In this document: one piece after another, positions 16,687-26,390 of the stretch
How positions within the stretch are numbered: the first letter of the stretch is position 1
Layout of the letters: the number at the start of each line of letters is the position of its first letter
Assembly: GCA_020845995.1 (NCBI GenBank)
Contig: JADLES010000078.1
Span: forward strand, 1-49,692
Direction: 5' to 3'
DNA length: 49,692 nucleotides
DNA from: Burkholderiales bacterium
GTDB lineage: Bacteria > Pseudomonadota > Gammaproteobacteria > Burkholderiales > SG8-39
The notes under the pieces: generated by a model
What the model saw: the letters and a program-made list of their open reading frames with translations, nothing else
Told to the model about the DNA's origin: nothing
The model's database searches: none
Program-made: the position numbers and the translations under genes

Positions 16687-17664
16687 CTACTCGATCACCC
16701 GCGCGGCGCGCGCGCGCAGCGCGGGCGGGACCTCGATCCCGAGCGCGGCCGCCGTGCGCAGGTTAAGCACGAGCTCGAGGTTCACGGGTTGCACGATGGG
16801 CAGGTCGCCCGCCGTTTCCCCCTTCAGGATGCGCGCGACGTAGTCGGCGGCGCTCCGGTAGCGCTCGCGCGGATCGCTGGCGCCGCCCAGCAGGCCGCCG
16901 GCCTCCGCGCCGCGCGGCGTCGGGAAGATCGACGGCAGCCTGTGCTTGCGCGCCAGCGCGGCGATGAGACTGCTCTGGCGCTCGAGCGCGCGGTGCTCGG
17001 AGACAAGGAGCGCGCCGACCTTCTTCGTGCGTAGCAGCGCGAACGCATCCTCGATTTCCTTCGCGTCGCGCGCGTATGCGAGGACGAGTTCCCTGCCCCG
17101 CTGCTTCGCCGCGGCCTGCAGGCCGGGCAGGATGCGCAGGAAGAACTCCTCGCCCGGGTTCGCGAGCAGGCCGATGCGCTGCGCGCCCGGCGCGACCTCG
17201 GCGAGGATCTCGAGGCGCCTTTCGTACACCGCGCCGCCCATGCTCGCGAACCCGGTGACGTTGCGCCCGGGGTGCTTCAGGCTCTCCGCGAAGCCGCCCG
17301 CCACCGGCTCGGCGAAGCTCGCGGCGACGATCGGCACCGTCGCGGTCGCGCGCCGCGCCGAGCTGGTCGCGGGCGTGCCGGTGGTGACGATCACCTCGGC
17401 CCCGGAGCGCACCAGCTCGGCCGCGAGCAGGGCGAGGCGGTCCGGCTGCCCGCCGGCAAAGCGCCACTCGATGGCGAGCGTGTCGCCCTCCACCAGGCCA
17501 TGCTCCCGCAGTCGCTCGGTGAAGGCGCGGTGGTTGGCCCGCGTCCCCGCGTCCGATTCGGCGGCCGGCGCGAGCACCCCGATGCGCCGCGGCTCGCCCG
17601 CCGGCTGCGCCTGGGCCACGGCCGCGCCGCAGGCGAGCAGCATCAGGACAAGGAGGACCCTCAC
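16687..17664 (-). CDS. PF04392-type ABC transporter substrate-binding protein
   Basis: 325 residues with GTG start overlapping the upstream stop by GTGA (17661-17664). A signal peptide (VRVLLVLMLLACGAAVAQAQ) precedes the family pattern: RIGVLAP, FTERLREHGLVEGDTLAIEWRFA, VIVTTGTPAT, IVAASFAEPVAGGFAESL, HPGRNVTGF and NLELVLNLRTAAALGIEVPPAL at the C-terminus. These are periplasmic binding proteins found widely in Betaproteobacteria and Rhizobiales. No permease or ATPase is nearby. A paralogue is coupled directly upstream. Confidence 0.88.
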   Translation of the reverse strand: MRVLLVLMLLACGAAVAQAQPAGEPRRIGVLAPAAESDAGTRANHRAFTERLREHGLVEGDTLAIEWRFAGGQPDRLALLAAELVRSGAEVIVTTGTPATSSARRATATVPIVAASFAEPVAGGFAESLKHPGRNVTGFASMGGAVYERRLEILAEVAPGAQRIGLLANPGEEFFLRILPGLQAAAKQRGRELVLAYARDAKEIEDAFALLRTKKVGALLVSEHRALERQSSLIAALARKHRLPSIFPTPRGAEAGGLLGGASDPRERYRSAADYVARILKGETAGDLPIVQPVNLELVLNLRTAAALGIEVPPALRARAARVIE

Positions 17665-18650
17665 GCGACGACCCGACTTGCCCGTTGCACCAGGGCCTTG
17701 GGTAGCGCAATGCCCAGGGCGAGCGCGGCGCGCGGGTTGACGACCAGCTCGTAGCGGTCCGGCTGCTCCACGGGGATCGCGCCCGGCGGCGCGCCCTTGA
17801 GGATGCGGTGCGCAATGCTGGCCGCGCGGCGGTACGACTCGGTGAGGTCCACGCCGTAGCTGAGGATCGCGCCGGCGTCGGGCCACTCGGCGCGGTGCGC
17901 CACCAGCGCCAGATCGTTCCTCTCGGCGAGCGCCACCGCTTCGCGCCGCCGCCCGGTGAGCGCGTACGAGGCCGTCACCTCCGCCGCGCGCAGTCCCTCG
18001 CGCCGGAACTGCGCGAAGATCTTCGCGATCGCCTCGAAGTTGGTGAATTCCCGGACGACGAGTTCGATGCCCGCCGCCCTGGCCGCCTTCACGTGCGCGG
18101 CGATGCGCGCCTTGGCGTCCGGGCTCGCGCGATCGAACACCGCGCCCATGCGCCGTGTTTCCGGCATTGCCTCGCGCGCGTAGGCGAAACGCTTCGGCGC
18201 CGAGTCGACCTGCATCTGGTAGGCGCCGGTGGCGTTGCCCCCCGGCCTGGCGAGCGAGGCCACCACCCCCGCGGCCACCGGGTCGATGATCGAAGTGAAC
18301 ACGACGGGCAAGGAGCGGCTCTCCTTCACCACCGCCGCGGCGAGGCTGCCGGTGGTGGCGAACACGAGGTCGGGCTCGCTGCCCGCGGCGCGGCTCACCA
18401 TGGTCTCCACGTACTGGCGCGTGCCCTTGCCCCAGTGGCGCTCGTAGCTGATCGTCCTGCCTTCGATCCAGCCCTGGCGCGCCATCGCGTCGAAAAACGG
18501 CCGCGCCGCGCGCTCCTCGTCGTCGGTGTCGCCGATGAACAGCACCGCCACCAGCGGCGTCTTCGCCTGCTGCGCGAGGACGGTCCACGGCAACGCGAGG
18601 CCCGCGCCGAGTGCTCCCAGCGTCGCGCGCCGGCTCGTCACCGCGGCCAT
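17661..18650 (-). CDS. PF04392-type ABC transporter substrate-binding protein (paralogue)
   Basis: About 329 residues from ATG 18650. A GTG at 18641 with GAAGG 9 nt upstream is an alternative that would give a Tat-like leader beginning TSRRATLGALGAGLALP. The mature part follows the same family plan as the next gene (VAVLFIGDTDDEE, FFDAMARQGWIEGRTISYERHWG, VVFTSIIDPVAAGVVASL, RPGGNATG, YELVVNPRAALALGIALP). The tandem pair probably arose by duplication. The start lies inside the end of the oxidoreductase gene, so the three form one operon. Confidence 0.85.
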   Translation of the reverse strand: MAAVTSRRATLGALGAGLALPWTVLAQQAKTPLVAVLFIGDTDDEERAARPFFDAMARQGWIEGRTISYERHWGKGTRQYVETMVSRAAGSEPDLVFATTGSLAAAVVKESRSLPVVFTSIIDPVAAGVVASLARPGGNATGAYQMQVDSAPKRFAYAREAMPETRRMGAVFDRASPDAKARIAAHVKAARAAGIELVVREFTNFEAIAKIFAQFRREGLRAAEVTASYALTGRRREAVALAERNDLALVAHRAEWPDAGAILSYGVDLTESYRRAASIAHRILKGAPPGAIPVEQPDRYELVVNPRAALALGIALPKALVQRASRVVA

Positions 18651-19642
18651 CCTTCGAGGACCAGCTTTCCGGTCACGTGCCCATCTTCCAGCATCTTGTG
18701 CGCCTTGCGCAGGTTGGCGGCGTCGATGCGCCCCAGGTTCCGCGTCATGGTGCCCTTGAGCACGCCCGCCTCCACGAGGCCCGCGGTTTCCTCCAGCACC
18801 TCGTGCTGCGCCTTCAGGTCGGGCGTCTGAAAGGTGGAGCGCGTGAACATCCCCTCCAGGCACACGGCGATGCTCTTGTCGTGCAGGATCGCGAGGTCCA
18901 CGGGCCTAGTGGTGCGCACGATCAGGCCGATGCGCCCCTGGGGCTTGGCGATCGCGGGAAAGCTCCTCCAGTAATGGTCGGATGAATGGAAGCAGAGGAT
19001 GAAATCGAATTCCCTCTTCTCGATGGGCCGTGAGTGATCCACGGTTTCGTCGGCGCCCAGGCTCCTGCACCAGGCAATGGACACGGGGCGCGAGGCGCTC
19101 GCGGTCACCTTCAGTTTCGCCAGCTTCTTCGCCAGCTGGATCGCGATCGAACCCACCCCGCCCGCGCCGCCGAGGATCAGCACCGAGCGGCCTTCGTGCG
19201 CGCCCGCCTTCGAGATGCCCATGCGGTCGAACATCAGCTCCCAGGCGGTGAGCGTGGTGAGCGGCAGCGCCGCGGCCTCGGCGAACGCCAGGTTCGCGGG
19301 CTTCCTGCCCACGATTCGCTCGTCCACCAACTGCCACTGGCTGTTGCTCCCCGGGCGGATGACGCTGCCCGCGTAGTACACGGCGTCGCCGGGCTTGAAC
19401 AGCCGGCAGTCCGGCCCGGCGGCCGTCACCACGCCCGCCGCGTCCCAGCCGAGGATCTTCGGCGCCGTTTCGGCCTGATCCTTGCCCGCGATGCGGCGCT
19501 TGGCGTCCACCGGGTTCACCGATACCGCCTTCACTTCCACCAGCAGGTCGCGCCCTGTCGCCACGGGCGCCTCCACTTCGAGATCGAGCAGCGACTCCGG
19601 GTGGTCGATCGGCAGATGGCGATACAGGCCGACGGCTTTCAT
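18638..19642 (-). CDS. Zinc-type alcohol dehydrogenase-like / quinone oxidoreductase family protein
   Basis: 334 residues of the medium-chain dehydrogenase/reductase superfamily: an N-terminal GroES-like fold (VEVKAVSVNPVDAKRR, KILGWDAAGVVTAAG) and a Rossmann domain with LILGGAGGVGSIAIQLAKKL. The structural zinc cysteines are absent, as in the Qor/ZADH-like branch. A cytoplasmic NADPH-dependent reductase of enones or quinones is likely. It heads the run leading to the two binding-protein genes and overlaps the next start by 13 nt. Confidence 0.88.
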   Translation of the reverse strand: MKAVGLYRHLPIDHPESLLDLEVEAPVATGRDLLVEVKAVSVNPVDAKRRIAGKDQAETAPKILGWDAAGVVTAAGPDCRLFKPGDAVYYAGSVIRPGSNSQWQLVDERIVGRKPANLAFAEAAALPLTTLTAWELMFDRMGISKAGAHEGRSVLILGGAGGVGSIAIQLAKKLAKLKVTASASRPVSIAWCRSLGADETVDHSRPIEKREFDFILCFHSSDHYWRSFPAIAKPQGRIGLIVRTTRPVDLAILHDKSIAVCLEGMFTRSTFQTPDLKAQHEVLEETAGLVEAGVLKGTMTRNLGRIDAANLRKAHKMLEDGHVTGKLVLEGWPR

Positions 19643-19652
19643 GACCGCGATG

Positions 19653-21116
19653 TTACCCCGCGCCCGCCAGCGCCCCGCGCTCCCGGCGGTGCGCGTGGCC
19701 GTCGATGAGAACCTTGAGGGCGATGAAGGCGAGCATTGCCGCCACCGGGCTGCCCATCCCTCTCAGCGTGAACGCCCCGGCGAAGATGAACAGGTGCGTG
19801 ACCGCGATGCGCTTGTAGGGCCGGAACATCATCTTGCGCATGTCCACCTGCAGGTACTCGCCGCGGCCGAGGTAGTTGTGGAAGTAGGAATACGCATGAC
19901 TGAGGACGATGCCGATGATCGCCACCAGCGTCGCGGGGTTGAGCAGCATGTGGCGAAGCACGTCGCCCAGCTCGCGGCCGCCGCCCTGCCCCGGCGGGAA
20001 GAACGACGCGAGAAAGGTCCCGTGCACCAGGCAGAAGATGCCGTAGTGCACGATGAAAAAGCCGATCACCGCCAGCTTGCCCCAGAAAAGCTCGCTCTCG
20101 CGAACCTCGACGCCGCGCCGGGCGAGCGAGGGCAGCGTGTCGGGCACCGCGATGCGCATGCGCAGCACGTTCACCGCGCCGATCACCAGGTTCTCGATCC
20201 AGTACAGGAACACCACCTCGTGCACGCGCCAGCCCCAGAAGATCACGCCGGCGAGAGGAATCAGGTTGCACGCGACGAGGACCCAGAGCGACTTGTTGTC
20301 GTCCTCCGGCACCAGCCCGGGCGCCTCCGGCTCCCTCGCCCGCGCGGCGGCTGCGGCGGCGAGCAAGGCGGCGGCCCGCGGATCCAGATCCGTGGCGGCG
20401 GCAGCCGGCGCCGCCACGGGACGCGCCAGCGGGCGCACGATCTCCATGGGCCCATCCGCCTGCGACGGCGCCGCGGCGGGCGGCAGCGCTTCGCGAGTCT
20501 GCGCGCGCACGACCGGAATATCGTAGCTGCGTGAGAGGTCCGCGCCCTCGCCGAGCGCAACCAGCTTCAACTCCCATCTCGCGTAGGTCTTGTTCGGCGC
20601 CGCAGCCGCCTGGCCCGGATCGTCGGCGTGCGGGAGGTCCGCCGGCAGCTCGAATTCGAACCTCGCTTGCGCGCCTGCCGGGCTCCGCGCCACCTCGAGG
20701 TCCTGGTGCAACCCGCGCAGCGGCTCCTCGCTGCGGGATTGCTTCTCGCCGTACATCACCCTCGAGCAGACCAGCGTCGCGCGCAGCCGGAGCGGCGCCG
20801 CGGTCGCCGCCGCAGGCAGCCGCACCGAGGCGCGCAGGCGCCCGCCGGGCGCCGGCGCCGCCCCTTCCAGCGCGAGCGGCATCGGCCCGTAGCGCCGCTG
20901 GCTCGATCCGGCGCGGACCAGCATCACCAGGCCGCCGACGCCGAAGGCGGCGAAGAAACCGGTGATCAGGATCGCCACGAAATCGCGGATCGCGAACAGC
21001 GCGAACAGGAACAAACCCGCAGTGATGGCGAAGAACAGGAGCGTCCCAACCCACGAGCCGGCGCTGGTGAGCGCGACCTCCTTCGCTTCGATCCGCCGTT
21101 GCCAGCCCAGCGCCAT
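19653..21116 (-). CDS. DUF6498-like integral membrane protein
   Basis: 487 residues. Two N-terminal membrane helices (residues 18-65) are followed by a soluble beta-rich stretch (about 70-230) and an Ala/Pro-rich linker. A C-terminal membrane block has about five helices (WVLVACNLIPLAGVIFWGW, FLYWIENLVIGAVNVLR, LAVIGFFIVHYGIFCLVHG, LVAIIGIVLSHAYSYFHNYL). The block with YWIENLVIG and YFHNYLGRGEY resembles DUF6498. Function unknown. An intrinsic terminator for the upstream repeat protein lies just before its start. Confidence 0.75.
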   Translation of the reverse strand: MALGWQRRIEAKEVALTSAGSWVGTLLFFAITAGLFLFALFAIRDFVAILITGFFAAFGVGGLVMLVRAGSSQRRYGPMPLALEGAAPAPGGRLRASVRLPAAATAAPLRLRATLVCSRVMYGEKQSRSEEPLRGLHQDLEVARSPAGAQARFEFELPADLPHADDPGQAAAAPNKTYARWELKLVALGEGADLSRSYDIPVVRAQTREALPPAAAPSQADGPMEIVRPLARPVAAPAAAATDLDPRAAALLAAAAAARAREPEAPGLVPEDDNKSLWVLVACNLIPLAGVIFWGWRVHEVVFLYWIENLVIGAVNVLRMRIAVPDTLPSLARRGVEVRESELFWGKLAVIGFFIVHYGIFCLVHGTFLASFFPPGQGGGRELGDVLRHMLLNPATLVAIIGIVLSHAYSYFHNYLGRGEYLQVDMRKMMFRPYKRIAVTHLFIFAGAFTLRGMGSPVAAMLAFIALKVLIDGHAHRRERGALAGAG

Positions 21117-21141
21117 GCAACCCCCAATGATGCGGGGATCC

Positions 21142-21171
21142 TAAAAGAAAAAGCCCGGCGGGGCCGGGCTT
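21142..21171 (-). terminator. Intrinsic terminator after the Lys/Ala repeat gene
   Basis: A perfect 9-bp stem AAGCCCGGC / GCCGGGCTT (21151-21171) with a 3-nt loop is followed on the minus strand by TTTCTTTT. It lies between the stop of the repeat-protein gene and the start of the membrane-protein gene, so it ends the former. Confidence 0.85.
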
Positions 21172-21199
21172 TCTCTTTGGCGCTCGTCTCGCTTGCGAC

Positions 21200-21547
21200 T
21201 TACTTCTTCGCTTCGCCTTTCGCTTCCGCCTTGGGCGCGGCCTTGGCGGCCTTCGCTTCGGCCTTCGCCTTGCGATCCGCGTCGGCTTTCTCTTTCTTCG
21301 CCTTGCGGTCGGCTTCGGCCTTCTCCTTCTTCGCCTTGCGATCGGCTTCGGCCTTCTCCTTCTTGGCCTTGGCGGCGGCCTTCTTCTCGTCGGCCGACAT
21401 CTTGGCGGGCGCGGCGGCGGGTGCCGGAGCGGCGGCCGGAGCGGGCGCAGCAGCCGGCGCCTTCGCGGGCTCGGCGGCTTTCGGGGCTTGGGCAAACGCG
21501 CCGGTGCTGAACGCGAGGGCAACGGCGACTGCGAGGATCTTCTTCAC
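21200..21547 (-). CDS. Exported Lys/Ala-rich repeat protein
   Basis: 115 residues from the GTG at 21547, chosen because AGGAGA lies 7 nt upstream and a clean signal peptide follows (VKKILAVAVALAFSTGAFAQ). The mature protein has an Ala-Pro-rich segment (AAAPAPAAAPAPAAAP) and then a charged helical region in which KKEKAEADRKA repeats with an 11-residue period. It is highly basic and probably a long helix or disordered. Similar small PsiF/histone-like secreted proteins are known in Burkholderiales, but the function is not established. It has its own terminator. Confidence 0.75.
   Translation of the reverse strand: MKKILAVAVALAFSTGAFAQAPKAAEPAKAPAAAPAPAAAPAPAAAPAKMSADEKKAAAKAKKEKAEADRKAKKEKAEADRKAKKEKADADRKAKAEAKAAKAAPKAEAKGEAKK
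21261..21359 (-). repeat. Three 33-nt tandem coding repeats
   Basis: Units 21261-21293, 21294-21326 and 21327-21359 each encode an 11-residue KKEKA(E/D)ADRKA-type block inside the exported repeat protein. The last two units are nearly identical and the first is diverged. Copy-number change by slippage would keep the frame. Confidence 0.8.
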
Positions 21548-21646
21548 TGAACGTCTCCTGGGTTGGTTGGTTTTTCCTGCATGTCCGATAACGCGCCACC
21601 CGGGAAACGGTGGACAGAACATTATTTGTCTTTGTATTTCATGCAC

Positions 21647-22111
21647 TTATGATTGACTGAGCGGAAGCAAACCCTGAACTCTGTCCGCGAGGCTCCGGCA
21701 GTCGGCCTCCCGGAAGCCGCCCAGGCCCACATATAAAGGAAGGGTCTCGCCCGAACGCAGCACCAGCTCCACTCGCTGGTTCCCGGGCCGGCCCTCGCCC
21801 CCGGCGATCCGGGCGGCCCGCACCTCGTCCAGGGCCAGCACCCGCGGCTTCGGCCCGGATTCCACAGCCAGCGTGCGCGCCGCGACGTCCACCGTTACCC
21901 GCATGCGCCGGCGCGCGACCGTGAACCACGTGGAGAGCGAGCCGAACACGAACAGCATGGCGAGCGTGAAATACAGCGCCGCCCAGCCGTAGACAAGGAA
22001 CGGCGCGAGGCTGAGCACGCAACACAGCAGCAGCAGCTTCGGCGGCTCGTCCTGCAGCTCGATTGTCGTGCGCCCGGCGGCGTCGCGCGATTCGGAAAGG
22101 CGTTGTCCCAT
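21647..22111 (-). CDS. Small membrane protein with PH-like C-terminal part
   Basis: 154 residues from the ATG at 22111 (MGQRLSESRDAAG). Two adjacent membrane helices (about residues 30-70: LLLLCCVLSLAPFLVYGW, LYFTLAMLFVFGSL) precede a compact beta-rich domain (VTVDVAARTLAVESG, VLALDEVRAARI, VELVLRSGETLPLYVG) that looks like a small PH/bPH-type fold. The frame is open upstream, but GGGGAG sits just before this ATG. Function unknown. Divergent from glnS over 43 bp. Confidence 0.65.
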   Translation of the reverse strand: MGQRLSESRDAAGRTTIELQDEPPKLLLLCCVLSLAPFLVYGWAALYFTLAMLFVFGSLSTWFTVARRRMRVTVDVAARTLAVESGPKPRVLALDEVRAARIAGGEGRPGNQRVELVLRSGETLPLYVGLGGFREADCRSLADRVQGLLPLSQS

Positions 22112-22142
22112 GGCTCCCCGCGGCCGGATTATCCCCCGCGGA

Positions 22143-22154
22143 TAAAATGCCCCC
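22143..22154 (+). promoter_or_regulatory. -10-like element exactly 6 nt before the glnS start
   Basis: TAAAAT (22143-22148) is followed by GCCCCC and then the ATG. No Shine-Dalgarno is present. A transcript begun at the normal distance from this -10 would start at the A of the ATG, giving a leaderless message. No good -35 is visible. Confidence 0.45.
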
Positions 22155-23788
<1,634 letters not shown>

Positions 23789-23792
<4 letters not shown>

Positions 23793-25282
23793 CGCTTCAG
23801 TTCCGCCGCGATGGCGGCGAACTGCTCCAGCGCCGTCTGCAGATCGTCCGCGATTTCCTGCGCCAAGACATCCGGCTCGGGCAGGTTCTCGGAGTCCTCC
23901 AGGCTCCTGTCCTTGAGCCAGAAGATGTCCAGATTCAGCTTGTCTCGCTTCGACAGGTCGTCGTAGCCGAAGGAGCTCCAGCGGCTGTCCTCCGGCCCGT
24001 CCTTGCGCTCGTGGCGCTTGGCGGGATTGAAGCACTTCACGAACTCGTCCAGGTCGGCGCGCTTGAGCGGGTTGGTCTTCAGCGTGAAGTGCATGTTGGT
24101 GCGCAGGTCGTAGACCCAAAGGCGCGAGGTCCAGGTCGCTTCCTGCGCCGGGCGCGCGTCGAAAAAGAGCACGTTCGCCTTCACGCCCTGCGCGTAGAAG
24201 ATGCCCGTCGGCAGGCGCAGCAGCGTGTGCACGTCGAACTGCTTCAGCAACTGCCGGCGGACGGTTTCGCCCGCGCCGCCCTCGAAGAGCACGTTGTCCG
24301 GCACCACCACCGCGCAGCGGCCGTTCAGCTTCAAAAGCGTCTTGATGTGCTGGAGGAAGTTGAGCTGCTTGTTCTTGGTGCTGGTCCAGAAGTCCTGCCG
24401 CTCGTAGGAAGCGTCCTCCTTCTCCAGGTCGCCCTCCTCGTTGACGATGGAGATGGAGCTCTTCTTGCCGAACGGCGGGTTCGTCAACACCATCGAATAG
24501 CGCTCGCCCGGGTCGGCGGCGAGGCTGTCCACGCCGGAGACGACCGGGCACGGGTCGGCATCCACGCCGTGCAGCATCAGGTTCATGATCGCCAGGCGCG
24601 CGGTCGCCGGCACCAGCTCCGTGCCGTGCGCGAAGGCCGAGCGCAGGTGCTTCTTCTGGTCCGGGTCGAGATCCTTGCCATGCGTCGCGCTCACGTAGGC
24701 GTGCGCCGCGAGCAGGAAGCCGCCCGTGCCGCAGGCCGGATCGCAGACCGTGTCCTCCGGTCCGGGCCGCATCACGTCGACGATGGCCTTGATCAGCTCG
24801 CGAGGCGTGAAGTACTGGCCCGCCCCTTTCGGCGACTCCGCCGCGCTCTTGGAGAGCAGGCCCTCGTAGATGTCGCCCTTCACGTCCGCTTCCAGCGACA
24901 GCCAGTCCTCGGGGTCGATCAGGTCCACGATCAGGCGCTTCAGCGTGGCCGGATTCTGGATATCCGGCCGCGCCTTCTTGAAGATCTCGCCCAGCATCCC
25001 GGGTTGGCGCGACAGGTGCTCCAGCGTCTGGCGGTACTGGACTTCCAGCGCCTCGCCGTCTTTCTCCAGCAGCGCCTGCCAGTCGTAGCGCTCGCCCTTC
25101 TTCCCCTTCGGGATCATGTTCGGGCGCTTCCACGGCGCCTTCGTCTGCTGGTCGGCCATCTTGAGGAACAGCAGGAACGTGATCTGCTCCGTATACCCCA
25201 TGTACGACAGGCCGTCGTCGCGCAGCACGTGCGCGAAGCTCCAGGCTTTGTTGACGATCTGCTGCGTGGCGTTGCCGTTCAT
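23789..25282 (-). CDS. hsdM: Type I restriction-modification DNA methyltransferase subunit HsdM
   Basis: 497 residues, normal length. N-terminal HsdM helical domain (residues 1-130: ATQQIVNKAWSFAHVLRDDG), then the N6-adenine methyltransferase core with motif I DPACGTGGF (181-189) and motif IV NPPF (268-271). It needs an HsdS subunit to recognise DNA. The only S sequence in the island is the C-terminal half held in the chimeric gene at 27813-29312. Its ATG overlaps the stop of a 35-codon relic (ATGA). The gene looks intact and functional, probably as a modification enzyme without normal restriction. Confidence 0.93.
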
Positions 25283-25386
25283 CCGCTGCTCTCCAGCACT
25301 TCTTGCAGGCGCGCAACCTCGGCGCCGCGCGCTTCGGGCGTCATCTTGCGCAGATTCAGCAGGCGCAACTGCTCGTAGTACGGGTT
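25279..25386 (-). pseudogene. 35-codon relic between abiEi and hsdM, possibly collapsed AbiEii toxin
   Basis: In a frame different from both neighbours, 35 codons (NPYYEQLRLLNLRKM... ending EVLESSG) run to a TGA that overlaps the hsdM ATG. There is no start codon in this frame: it is closed upstream by a stop inside abiEi and has no ATG, GTG or TTG before the Asn. The first residues look like the start of an AbiEii nucleotidyltransferase (PYY-Q-RLL) and the rest like its basic C-terminal helix. That would fit a toxin gene with its middle deleted. The identification is tentative. Confidence 0.4.
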
Positions 25387-26242
25387 AGCGGGCGTGCTCG
25401 TCCAGGTCCGCGGGCAGCGTGATCTGGTACTTCGAGTCGAGCTTGCCGCCGGGGAAAAGCGCGCGCTTGCCGCTGCCCAGGTTCACGCTTTTCAGGTCGA
25501 GGTACTTGAACCAGGCGTGGCCGATCCTCGCCGCGAGGGCGAGGAACAACCGCTTCGCCTTGACGCTGTGGCAGGCGCGCAGCAGGCCGGACACGCGCTC
25601 GGGCCGCAGGTTCACCAGTCCCTGCAAGAGCACGTAGGCCTCGTACACCGACTCGCGCTCCGGCACGTGCTCCAGCAGCTCCAGGATCGCACGCTCCTCG
25701 GACGAGAAAATCAGCGGCCAGTCGAAAGTGCCCCACTTGATCTCGGCCAACCCGAGCTCGCCCAGCGCGTCCGGCGAAATCGGCTCCTCGTCCCTGCCGA
25801 ACCGGTGCAGCACGCCTTTCTCGTCCCGGCGCACGCGCAGCGGCGACAGCGCGGCATCGCTGCGCTGCTCGAACTTTTCCGGCACCTTGAGCTTGTTGAC
25901 CCACGGAGGCAGCGTGTCCGGCCCGAACAACTGGATCGTTTCCGCCCCGCCGAGGCGCGCGTAGTGTCCCAGCCCCCTCTGCACGATCGCCGTCGCGCCG
26001 CCGACGTGCGACCACGAAGCTTCGTTCAACTGAAGGCTTGCGACAACCGACTGCCATTTCAGCGGCGGGCCGGGGACTCGGTACACCCCTCGCGCCGGAG
26101 ACTCCAGCCGGTTGTTTGCTACGTAGTACGCCACCAGATTCGTGGGGTACTCGCGCTCGCGCAGCCACGAAGCCGAGACCAGCTGCCCGGGCGGGAGAAG
26201 CCGCAGGAGAGGGTTTAATCGATCCTTTCTTTGCTCAACCAT
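25385..26242 (-). CDS. abiEi: AbiEi-type antitoxin (type IV toxin-antitoxin)
   Basis: 285 residues. The N-terminal 90 residues form a winged helix with a substrate-like pattern of AbiEi_3_N (LLRLLPPGQLVSASWLREREYPTNLVAYYVANNRLESPARGVY split over several helices). The C-terminal domain carries the AbiEi_3 marks: GGATAIVQRGLGHYA, IFSSEERAILELLEHVP, VNLRPERVSGLLRACHSVKAKRLFLALA and the final KLDSKYQITLP. Known AbiEi proteins repress their operon and neutralise the AbiEii nucleotidyltransferase toxin. No toxin gene follows, only a short relic and hsdM. Paired CTCAA-N5-TTGAG dyads at the promoter fit autoregulation. Confidence 0.88.
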   Translation of the reverse strand: MVEQRKDRLNPLLRLLPPGQLVSASWLREREYPTNLVAYYVANNRLESPARGVYRVPGPPLKWQSVVASLQLNEASWSHVGGATAIVQRGLGHYARLGGAETIQLFGPDTLPPWVNKLKVPEKFEQRSDAALSPLRVRRDEKGVLHRFGRDEEPISPDALGELGLAEIKWGTFDWPLIFSSEERAILELLEHVPERESVYEAYVLLQGLVNLRPERVSGLLRACHSVKAKRLFLALAARIGHAWFKYLDLKSVNLGSGKRALFPGGKLDSKYQITLPADLDEHAR

Positions 26243-26314
26243 ATTGAGTATTATTTACTATTCTCAAACTTCCTGCAAGTTTTCCAATAGTACTATTTAC
26301 TCAATCCCATTGAG
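26234..26314. promoter_or_regulatory. Two identical CTCAA-N5-TTGAG operators upstream of abiEi
   Basis: CTCAA-CCATA-TTGAG (26234-26248, containing the abiEi start codon) and CTCAA-TCCCA-TTGAG (26300-26314) have the same arms and the same 5-nt spacer, with centres 66 bp apart. A lone CTCAA half-site lies between them at 26263-26267, as does TATTTACT in two copies. The region is A/T-rich, unlike its surroundings, and must hold the abiEi promoter. AbiEi antitoxins are known to bind inverted repeats and repress; these are the obvious candidates. Confidence 0.65.
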
Positions 26315-26390
26315 CTAATCTGTGCCATTCAAAACCGCAGTTTACCGATACCACGAAAACTAAACCCATGGTTTACAAGCCACTTCCGAT

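Noticed and set aside
21261-21359. Tandem 33-nt repeats as a CRISPR array
   Set aside because: Repeats are contiguous without spacers and encode an in-frame 11-residue motif in an exported protein.
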